Shown one piece after another: positions 18,780 to 25,660 of a stretch of DNA of 64,000 nt. The stretch covers positions 1 through 64,000 of the forward strand of contig DATFRR010000066.1 of NCBI GenBank assembly GCA_035263025.1. The letters run 5' to 3'. The translations under genes were made by a program, and so were the position numbers. The first letter of the stretch is position 1. Each line of letters starts with the position of its first letter. Source of the stretch: DASQPR01 sp035263025 (lineage in GTDB: Bacteria; Actinomycetota; Actinomycetes; Mycobacteriales; Micromonosporaceae). The notes beneath the pieces were generated by a model, which was not told the DNA's origin, made no database searches, and worked only from the letters and a program-made list of their open reading frames with translations.

Positions 18780-19517
18780 GTGACCGACGCTGACCCCGAC
18801 AAGCCCGGCGCCTCGAGCGTCGCGATCACGCGAAGCTCACTCACGCCGCACCACGCGCCGACGCCGGGATCCAACACCGCGCACCCGACTCCGCACCACG
18901 TGCCGACCATCCAGCCGCATCCGCCGACGCAACGGATCGCGAGCACGCCTGGCGGCGTCTTTGTCGGCGAACGCTTTCCGCAACTGACGATCTCCACGCC
19001 ACGGCTGCACGTACGGGCGCATGCCGCTACCGATGCCGACTGCGTGACGGAGATCTTCCACGACCGGCTGACCCAGCGCTGGCTGCCGATCGCCGCTGAA
19101 TATGGCCCCATCGACGGTCGGGCATGGTGTGGCGAGATGGCCGCGGAGCGGCGCGCCATGGGGCAGGGTGACCATTACGCGATCGTGCGGCGTGAGGACG
19201 ACCAACTCATCGGGTGCCTGTGGACGAAGCGTACGGACTGGCCGGCCCGGTCCACCGAAGTATCGTTCGCGATCGCCGCGGCTGCGCGCGGCTTCGGATT
19301 CGCCGCCGAGGCGGTTGACGGACTCGCCATCGAACTGATGATGCGCCACAACTTCGCGCGCATCGAGATGCGAGTGGCGCCCGGCAACACCGCGTCACGT
19401 CGGGTCGCCGAGAAGGCCGGCTTCCAGTACGAAGGGCTGCTGCGCAACGCTGGCTACGTACACAGCGGTCGCGTCGATCTGGAGATGTGGTCGCTGGTCG
19501 ACGCCGACGTACGCTGA
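18780..19517 (+). CDS. GNAT-family N-acetyltransferase (RimJ/RimL-like)
   Basis: 245 residues from the GTG at 18780, which follows AGAGAGG by seven bases. The first ~60 residues are Pro/His/Thr-rich (HHAPTPGSNTAHPTPHH) and probably disordered. The GNAT domain begins at LTISTPRLHVRAHAATDADC, with the acetyl-CoA-binding segment AAARGFGFAAEAVDGLA and the RimJ/RimL signature APGNTASRRVAEKAGFQYEG. RimJ/RimL relatives acetylate ribosomal protein N termini or antibiotics; the substrate here is unknown. Confidence 0.88.
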   Translation: MTDADPDKPGASSVAITRSSLTPHHAPTPGSNTAHPTPHHVPTIQPHPPTQRIASTPGGVFVGERFPQLTISTPRLHVRAHAATDADCVTEIFHDRLTQRWLPIAAEYGPIDGRAWCGEMAAERRAMGQGDHYAIVRREDDQLIGCLWTKRTDWPARSTEVSFAIAAAARGFGFAAEAVDGLAIELMMRHNFARIEMRVAPGNTASRRVAEKAGFQYEGLLRNAGYVHSGRVDLEMWSLVDADVR

Positions 19518-19520
19518 CGC

Positions 19521-19549
19521 CGCGCCGGACGCGCAGGGCATCCGGCGCG
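19521..19549. terminator. Bidirectional terminator candidate between convergent genes
   Basis: Perfect 9-bp stem CGCGCCGGA / TCCGGCGCG with an 11-base loop, filling the 41-bp gap between the GNAT and penicillin-binding protein stops. There is no U-tract, which is common for GC-rich actinobacterial terminators. Confidence 0.55.
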
Positions 19550-19558
19550 CGCCGCCGA

Positions 19559-21754
19559 TCAGTCGTTCGGGACCGGCGGCAGCGCGTGCGGATGCGAGCG
19601 ACCGAGCATCGCGCTCGACGGCGGCGTGAACCCCATGACCGGCATGCCCTTCACGGCGTCCGCGAAGGTCGTCGAGAGCGCGACGCGGGGTAGCGGGTGG
19701 AGTCCGCCGCCGGCCGGATCATTCGCGCTGTCCGGGTCGGCGACGAATGCCGAGCCGGCCAGTTGCGGCGTGAAGCAGGAGAACCATGCGGTGCGGTTTT
19801 CGTCGGTCGTCCCGGTCTTGCCCGCGATCGGCCGACCGACCGTGCCGTAGACATCGCCCGCCGTCGGCGTGCCGCCGCAACTGCCGCGCGCCGCACCGTA
19901 TCCGGTCACACATCGCGCCGCGTCGGTCGCCGCTCGCGCCACGTCCTGGCTGAACACGCGGTGGCAGCGCGGCGCGTCGATGCGCACCTGCTCGCCGTTG
20001 GACGTCGTCATCGCCGGCTTGCCGTCCGCGTGGGTGATCGAGGTAACCGGCAGCGGTTCGCAGTAAATACCCTGCGCGGCCACGGTCGCGAACACGTTCG
20101 CGATTTCGAGCGGCTGTGCGTTGGCAACGCCGAGCGTGAACGCTCCCCACTGGTTGCGCTTGGCGGGCGACGCCTCGTACTGGTCGATCGGGGTACGGAA
20201 GTGCAGGCCGAGCCGTTGTGCCATCTGGACCGCGTTGCCCGATCCGATGTGCTCCTCCACCTGTACCCAGTAGGTGTTGACCGACATGCCGAAGCCGCTC
20301 CACATGGTCTGCCGTCCGGTGTCGCCGCCGCCGGCATTGGCCGGACACCACCGGCCGCCACACGAGGCCGGGCCGCCGTCGAGGTAGATCGTTCGGATCT
20401 TTGGCGGCGCATAGTAGGCGAGGTTCAGCTTGTATCCCATGTCGAGCGCGGCAAGCATCGTGAAGATCTTGAAGGTCGACCCAGCCTGGTACCCGGGCAG
20501 GTCGCCACCGCCGTCGAGCATGGCGACGGTGTTCGGATAGTTGCCCTTGATCCCATTCCGACGCTTGAACGGATCGGAGCTCATCTTGTTGTCGGACTGA
20601 TCGAGCGAGTACGTCCGGTTCACCGCCATGGCCTTCACGCGCCCGGTGCCCGGCTGTATCAGCACCTCACCGAGCGCAAACTTCGAGTTCTTCGACAGGT
20701 TGTGGACGATCTTCGTCTGCGCGATGTCCTGGATGTGCGGGTCGAGCGACGTCACGACGCGGTACCCGCCGCGCTGCAACGCGTCGAGCCGATCCTGCTG
20801 CGTCTTGCCGAACGCCGGCTGTGCGAGCCACCACTGCTTGAACTCGTCGCAGAAGAAGCCCCAGTCGTTGTGACTTGGCGCAACGCTCACGCAGTCGTTC
20901 GGCGGGCTGGACAGCTTCAGCTGGATTGGCGCGCGCTGGGCGGTCGCCGCCTCGGCTGCCGAGATGTACCCGAGCGTCTGCATCCGGGCGATCACGTAGT
21001 TGCGGCGCTGAAGGGCGGCGGTCTTGTCCTTGCCCGCCGGGTCGTAGGTGGTCGGCGCCTGCACCAGGCCGGCGATGAGAGCCGCCTGGTCGAGCGTCAG
21101 ATGCGACGGCTCAACGGAGAAGTACGTGTGCGCCGCCGCGTATACGCCGTAGGCCCGGTGGCCGAAGTACGCGAGGTTCAGGTAGCCCTGCAGGATCTGC
21201 TGCTTCGACAGCTTCGTTTCGAGGTCGAGCGCGAGCTTCATCTCCCGGAGCTTGCGGCCGGGGGTCTCCTCGGTCGCGTCCAGCGCTGCCTCGGGGGTCC
21301 TCGCACCGTCCCGCAACGCATTGCGGACGTACTGCATGGTCAGCGTCGACGCACCCTGGGACACCGCGCCGGCCTGATCGTTGGCGACGAAGGCGCGTGC
21401 GACACCGCGCACGTCTACGCCGTGGTGCTCGTAGAAGCGACCGTCCTCGGCGGCCACGATCGCCTGTTGGATGTAGGGCGACATGTCGTCGATCGGGACG
21501 GCGGTCCGGTTCTCGTCGTAGAACTCGGTCAGCAGCGTCTTGCCGTCGCTCGCATAGACGTAGGTCGTTTGCGCAAGCGGCGGGATGATCAGGTTGGCGG
21601 GCATATCGCGGATCGCGTCGGCACCGGCGCGCAGGCCGAGTCCGCCGGCGGCGGCGAGTGGATAGGCCACCGCGGCGACGGTGACGCCAGCGATGAGTCC
21701 GGCACGGACGAGAGGAACGAGACGGGTGGTGGCGGAAACGGCGCGCTTCATCAC
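19559..21754 (-). CDS. Bifunctional penicillin-binding protein (transglycosylase/transpeptidase)
   Basis: About 730-residue class A PBP that polymerises and cross-links peptidoglycan outside the membrane. One N-terminal TM segment (VRAGLIAGVTVAAVAYPLAA) is followed by the GT51 domain with AAEDGRFYEHHGVD and QGASTLTMQYVRN, and by the transpeptidase domain with S429TFK, SVN (494-496) and KTG (649-651), numbered from the TTG at 21763. Several paired cysteines (NDCVS/FFCDE, SCGG/WCPANA) suggest extracytoplasmic disulfides. The GTG at 21754, directly before ATG 21751, was chosen because TACCTT lies seven bases upstream. Confidence 0.95.
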   Translation of the reverse strand: MMKRAVSATTRLVPLVRAGLIAGVTVAAVAYPLAAAGGLGLRAGADAIRDMPANLIIPPLAQTTYVYASDGKTLLTEFYDENRTAVPIDDMSPYIQQAIVAAEDGRFYEHHGVDVRGVARAFVANDQAGAVSQGASTLTMQYVRNALRDGARTPEAALDATEETPGRKLREMKLALDLETKLSKQQILQGYLNLAYFGHRAYGVYAAAHTYFSVEPSHLTLDQAALIAGLVQAPTTYDPAGKDKTAALQRRNYVIARMQTLGYISAAEAATAQRAPIQLKLSSPPNDCVSVAPSHNDWGFFCDEFKQWWLAQPAFGKTQQDRLDALQRGGYRVVTSLDPHIQDIAQTKIVHNLSKNSKFALGEVLIQPGTGRVKAMAVNRTYSLDQSDNKMSSDPFKRRNGIKGNYPNTVAMLDGGGDLPGYQAGSTFKIFTMLAALDMGYKLNLAYYAPPKIRTIYLDGGPASCGGRWCPANAGGGDTGRQTMWSGFGMSVNTYWVQVEEHIGSGNAVQMAQRLGLHFRTPIDQYEASPAKRNQWGAFTLGVANAQPLEIANVFATVAAQGIYCEPLPVTSITHADGKPAMTTSNGEQVRIDAPRCHRVFSQDVARAATDAARCVTGYGAARGSCGGTPTAGDVYGTVGRPIAGKTGTTDENRTAWFSCFTPQLAGSAFVADPDSANDPAGGGLHPLPRVALSTTFADAVKGMPVMGFTPPSSAMLGRSHPHALPPVPND

Positions 21755-21761
21755 GCCACTC

Positions 21762-21767
21762 AAGGTA
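21762..21767 (-). promoter_or_regulatory. -10 element (TACCTT) of leaderless promoter for the PBP gene
   Basis: TACCTT, seven bases, then GTG at 21754 (followed at once by ATG). It excludes the TTG at 21763, which lies inside the element. Confidence 0.42.
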
Positions 21768-21904
21768 GGACAAATCCGGAAATGGCATGATTTGAAGTCA
21801 GAAGAAAGAAGGGAAAATCGCTCGACTGACCACGTGGGACACAGCTACCGATCAGCAACCGGGCCGCCGTCGAGCCCCGCTTCTCTACCAGGAAGTATGG
21901 CGGC

Positions 21905-22963
21905 ATGGGTTTAGGTACGGGGATCACTGACGAACTTCTGAGCTACCACGGCGACGCGGAACCACTCGACGGTGTCGTCGACCTGGCGGTGAACGTACGG
22001 ACCGCCCCGATGCCGGACTGGCTCGCCAAGCCGATCGCCGCGACGCTGACCGATCTTGCCCGGTACCCGGACTCGACCGAAGCACGTGAGGCACTCGCGG
22101 CCCGGCATGGACGTACGGCTGACGAGGTGCTCGTGACCGCTGGCGCGGCACAGGCGTTCACGCTGATCGCGCACGCGTACGCTCACGCTCGGCATCCGCT
22201 CGTCGTGCATCCGCAGTTCACTGAGCCGGATGTCGCCCTCATCGCGGCGGGTGTACGGCCGGACCGCCACATCCTCGTCGAGCACACCGGCTTCGCGTTC
22301 GATCCCGCCTCGGTACCCGTCGACGCCGACCTCGTCATGATCGGCAACCCGACGAACCCGACCTCCGTCGTACACCCGGCCGAAGCGATCGCCTCGCTCG
22401 CCCGGAGCGGTCGGCTGCTCGTGGTCGACGAGGCTTTCGCCGACACGGTGCCCGGCGAAACAGCCTCGCTCAGCCGCCGTCGAGATCTGCCGGGGCTCGT
22501 GGTGATCCGCAGCCTCACCAAGACGTGGGGGTTGGCCGGGCTGCGCATCGGATACATGTTGGCCGGGCGCGACGTGATCGACCGGCTCGCCGCACAGCAG
22601 TCACGCTGGCCCGTCAGCGCGCCAGCGCTCGCCGCGGCGGTGGCGTGCGCGTCGCCGGACGCGGTTCGCGCCGAGGAACAGATCGCCGGCCAGATCGCGG
22701 CCGAGCGCGAGCATCTGGTCCGGCTGCTGGCGGGGGTACCGGGCGTTACGCTCGCGGCACCGCCGGCAAGCTCGTTCGTGCTGTTCCGAGTGGACGGCGG
22801 CGACCGGGTTCGGGCGCGGCTGCGCGAACGTGGGTTCGTCGTGCGGCGCGGCGACTCGTTCCCTGGGCTGGGCGCGGATTGGCTGCGCGCCGCGGTGCGC
22901 GAGACTTTGGTCAGCGACGCGTTCGTCGCCGCACTCCGCGACAGTCTCGAAGGCGGCCGCTAG
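21905..22963 (+). CDS. cobC: Rv2231c-family PLP-dependent protein (CobC-like aminotransferase/decarboxylase)
   Basis: 352-residue fold-type I PLP enzyme of the histidinol-phosphate aminotransferase / threonine-phosphate decarboxylase group. Visible segments: SYHGDAEPLDGVVDLAVNVR, VTAGAAQAFTLIA (cofactor phosphate), MIGNPTNPTS, VVDEAFAD, and SLTKTWGLAGLRIGY, whose lysine forms the Schiff base. Mycobacterial homologues are annotated CobC. L-threonine-O-3-phosphate decarboxylation would supply aminopropanol phosphate for CobD (8321). The alternative, an aromatic or histidinol-phosphate aminotransferase, cannot be excluded by sequence alone. Confidence 0.85.
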   Translation: MGLGTGITDELLSYHGDAEPLDGVVDLAVNVRTAPMPDWLAKPIAATLTDLARYPDSTEAREALAARHGRTADEVLVTAGAAQAFTLIAHAYAHARHPLVVHPQFTEPDVALIAAGVRPDRHILVEHTGFAFDPASVPVDADLVMIGNPTNPTSVVHPAEAIASLARSGRLLVVDEAFADTVPGETASLSRRRDLPGLVVIRSLTKTWGLAGLRIGYMLAGRDVIDRLAAQQSRWPVSAPALAAAVACASPDAVRAEEQIAGQIAAEREHLVRLLAGVPGVTLAAPPASSFVLFRVDGGDRVRARLRERGFVVRRGDSFPGLGADWLRAAVRETLVSDAFVAALRDSLEGGR

Positions 22964-22973
22964 ACCCGCTCGT

Positions 22974-23046
22974 AGGAGAACGCTGAGCCGAGGAGAACGC
23001 TGAGCCGAGGAGAACGCTGAGCCGCGGACAACGCTGCGCCGAGGAG
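22974..23046 (+). repeat. 17-bp tandem repeat, each unit with a Shine-Dalgarno core, ending at a start codon
   Basis: Three identical units of AGGAGAACGCTGAGCCG (22974-22990, 22991-23007, 23008-23024), a diverged fourth (23025-23041, CGGACAACGCTGCGCCG) and the first five bases of a fifth (AGGAG, 23042-23046). The last AGGAG is the ribosome binding site of the next gene, five bases before its GTG. The array fills the whole gap after the CobC-like gene. Confidence 0.85.
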
Positions 23047-23051
23047 TTGGT

Positions 23052-24362
23052 GTGCCGAAGGAGTCCCCCTACCCGCTGGGTCTACGCCTGAACGGCCGGC
23101 GCGTGCTGGTCGTCGGCGGTGGAACGGTCGCGACGCGCCGCGTGCCGCCGCTGCTCGCGGCCGGTGCTGACGTCACCATCGTGTCGCCGGATGTGTCGCC
23201 GGCACTGCATGCGCTGGTCGATCGCGGCCGGGTCAGATGGCAAGCGCGCCGGTTCGAACCGTCCGACGTCGACGGCGCATGGCTCGTGCACGCCGCGCTA
23301 GACGACGCCGCGGCGGCCGCGGTGGTCAGCGCGGCCGCCGCCGAGCGGCGGGTGTTCTGCGTACGAGCCGATGACCGCCACGAGGCAACCGCGTGGACAC
23401 CGGCCGTGACGCGCCACGGGCCGGTCACCGTCGCGGTGCTGAGCGGCGGCGACCCGCGAAGGTCGATGACGGTACGGGACCGGATCGCAGCCGGCCTGGC
23501 AGACGGCCGCTTGGATCCCGTCGCAAGCGGCGCGGACGTGGCTGCCGGCGCCGGGAACGCCGACGCCTCCGACGCTGGCGAGCAGCGCCAGGACGACAAA
23601 GCCGCGCCTCGGGGGATCGGCTCGGTGACATTGATCGGTGCGGGACCCGGCGATCCAGAGCTGATCACCGTCAAGGGGCGTCGCCTGCTTGCCACCGCCA
23701 CCGTTGTGGTGGCCGACCACCTTGCGCCCGGTCTGCTGCTCGACGAGCTCGGGCCGGATGTGGAGGTGGTGGACGCGGCGAAGCTGCCGTTCGGGCCGCA
23801 GCGCGGGCAGGAGGAGATCAACCGAATCCTGGTGGACCGGGCACTTGCCGGGCACACCGTGGTCCGGCTGAAGGGCGGCGACTCGTACATTTTCGGCCGC
23901 GGCGCCGAGGAGGTGCTCGCGTGCGCGTCGGCGGGCGTACCAGTGACCGTGGTGCCCGGTGTCACGAGTGCGTTCGCCGCGCCGGCCGCCGCGGGGATCC
24001 CGGTGACGCAACGTGGTGTGACGCATGACGTCGTCGTGGTGACCGGACACATTCCACCCGGCGAGCCTGGCTCGCTCGTGGACTGGCCGGCGATCGCGCG
24101 CCTGCGCGGCACGGTGTGCATCCTGATGGGGCTCGCGAATATCGAGGCGATCGCCGCCGCGTTGCTCGACGGTGGACGCGATCCGGCCACGCCGGCCGCC
24201 GCCGTACAGGAGGGCACCACGCCGTACCAGCGGGTCGTGCGTGCTCCGCTGAACGAGATCGCCGCGGCGACCGCGGCGGCCGACCTCCGGTCACCGGCGG
24301 TCGTGATCGTGGGCGACGTCGCCGCGACCCTTCCGCCCACGATCGGGTCGGCACCGACGTGA
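23052..24362 (+). CDS. cysG: Siroheme synthase-type fusion: precorrin-2 dehydrogenase + uroporphyrinogen-III C-methyltransferase
   Basis: 436 residues. The N-terminal half is the NAD-binding precorrin-2 dehydrogenase/ferrochelatase (VLVVGGGTVATRRVPPLLAA, then SGGDPRRSMTVRDRIA). A low-complexity linker (about 160-195) follows. The C-terminal half is SUMT: VTLIGAGPGDPELITVKG, VRLKGGDSYIFGRGAEE, VPGVTSAFAAPAAAGIPVT. It converts uroporphyrinogen III to precorrin-2 and sirohydrochlorin, feeding siroheme (sulfite/nitrite reductases) and cobalamin. Mycobacterial CysG has the same two-domain order. The GTG start is fixed by AGGAG five bases upstream, the last unit of a tandem repeat. Confidence 0.93.
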   Translation: MPKESPYPLGLRLNGRRVLVVGGGTVATRRVPPLLAAGADVTIVSPDVSPALHALVDRGRVRWQARRFEPSDVDGAWLVHAALDDAAAAAVVSAAAAERRVFCVRADDRHEATAWTPAVTRHGPVTVAVLSGGDPRRSMTVRDRIAAGLADGRLDPVASGADVAAGAGNADASDAGEQRQDDKAAPRGIGSVTLIGAGPGDPELITVKGRRLLATATVVVADHLAPGLLLDELGPDVEVVDAAKLPFGPQRGQEEINRILVDRALAGHTVVRLKGGDSYIFGRGAEEVLACASAGVPVTVVPGVTSAFAAPAAAGIPVTQRGVTHDVVVVTGHIPPGEPGSLVDWPAIARLRGTVCILMGLANIEAIAAALLDGGRDPATPAAAVQEGTTPYQRVVRAPLNEIAAATAAADLRSPAVVIVGDVAATLPPTIGSAPT

Positions 24363-24395
24363 GCCGCACGAACCGCCGTCTCGCGGTCTGAGCCG

Positions 24396-24438
24396 GACCA
24401 ATCACCGTCCTGCGGACCGGGAAATCGGGTGGTTGGTC
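24396..24438 (+). terminator. Stem-loop downstream of the siroheme synthase gene
   Basis: GACCAATCACC pairs with GGTGGTTGGTC over 11 positions (one G-U), enclosing a small inner hairpin GTCC-tgc-GGAC. It lies in the 104-bp gap before the DUF5925 ATPase gene. Terminator or leader structure; no U-tract. Confidence 0.4.
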
Positions 24439-24466
24439 GCGTCGCCGTCCGGGATCCTGATAGCTC

Positions 24467-25639
24467 GTGACCATTGACATCATCGACCAGGGGGTGACCC
24501 CGGACGCGATCGAAACGGGGGACCCGGTCGGGGTGCCGCCGTATTCGTTCACGCTTGACGACACCGACACGCCGCATGACGTGATCGATGCGTTGGCGCT
24601 CGCGCCGTTCGTGTCGGGTGCGCAGCCGTGGTCGCACAGTGCGGTGATCGCTCGCGCGCGGACTGACGCGCCGCTCATGCCGTCCGACGCTACGGTCGCG
24701 CGATCGTCCAAGGCGGGCAGCAGCATCGCTCATCTCGTGGTGGGCGACGGCTGGACGCTGCGGGCGGTGCGCTGGTCCAATCAACGTGCCCTGGTCAGCG
24801 TTACCGCGGTGACCGACGAGCTGGCGCGGCGCATCCTCGCCGAGGCCACCAAGGATGCGGCGGAGGCTCGCGTCGAAACGCGCGTGCCGATCGGGTTCTG
24901 GCACATGGTGCATGGCCCAGTTCGCACCGAACGGATGATCGCACGCCAGCCGTGGGCGGACGTACGCCGCAACTACGCATCCACGGTTGCCACGCAGTTC
25001 GATCGACTCGTCGGCGTACGCCCGCCGACCATTCGTGGTCGCCTGATCCTGCTGCACGGCGCGCCGGGGACCGGCAAGACGACCGCGCTGCGCAGCCTCG
25101 CTACCGAGTGGCGGGATTGGTGCCAGATGGACTGCGTACTCGACGCCGAGCGGCTGTTCAACGACCCGCGCTATCTCATGAACGTCGCGATGGGCGTCGA
25201 TAGCGACAGCGACGACGACGATAGCGACGATGACAGCGACGACACCGCCGGCAATGAGTCCGGCACGCGACGCTGGCGGATGTTGCTGCTCGAGGACTGT
25301 GACGAGCTGATTCGCGTGGACGCGAAGGCGGCCACCGGCCAGGCGTTGTCGCGACTGCTCAACCTGACCGACGGGCTGTTCGGCCACGGCCGCCAGGTGC
25401 TGGTGGCGATCACCACGAACGAGGATCTCGCGCGACTGCACCCGGCCACCGTTCGGCCGGGTCGCTGCCTCGCCCAGATCGAGGTCGGCCGGCTGCCTCG
25501 CGACGAGGCCGTCGCGTGGCTCGGCGCCACGGACGGCGTCGGTCCGGAGGGCGCAACGCTCGCCGAGCTCTACGCCCTGCGCTCCGGTGACTCGACGGCA
25601 AAGATCGATCTGCCGGCCGCGACCGGCATGTACCTGTAA
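24467..25639 (+). CDS. DUF5925 domain AAA ATPase
   Basis: 390 residues. An N-terminal ~150-residue DUF5925 region (HDVIDALALAPFVSGAQPW...) is followed by an AAA domain with Walker A GAPGTGKTTALRSLA near residue 198, Walker B WRMLLLEDCDEL, and a sensor-type segment VAITTNEDLARLHPATVRPG. Between Walker A and B there is an insertion at about 245-258 made almost only of Asp and Ser. Homologues are widespread in actinobacteria and their function is unknown. The GTG start at 24467 is weakly supported. Confidence 0.88.
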   Translation: MTIDIIDQGVTPDAIETGDPVGVPPYSFTLDDTDTPHDVIDALALAPFVSGAQPWSHSAVIARARTDAPLMPSDATVARSSKAGSSIAHLVVGDGWTLRAVRWSNQRALVSVTAVTDELARRILAEATKDAAEARVETRVPIGFWHMVHGPVRTERMIARQPWADVRRNYASTVATQFDRLVGVRPPTIRGRLILLHGAPGTGKTTALRSLATEWRDWCQMDCVLDAERLFNDPRYLMNVAMGVDSDSDDDDSDDDSDDTAGNESGTRRWRMLLLEDCDELIRVDAKAATGQALSRLLNLTDGLFGHGRQVLVAITTNEDLARLHPATVRPGRCLAQIEVGRLPRDEAVAWLGATDGVGPEGATLAELYALRSGDSTAKIDLPAATGMYL

Positions 25640-25660
25640 CGCACAGACACCCGGCCCGGG

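Noticed and set aside
19697..21790. A 697-codon plus-strand open frame
   Set aside because: It is the antisense of the class A PBP, has no family motif, and is explained by GC-rich codon bias keeping the opposite frame open.
23069..25441. A 790-codon minus-strand open frame
   Set aside because: It spans the siroheme synthase and DUF5925 genes in antisense, including their intergenic region, and its product is low-complexity with no domain.
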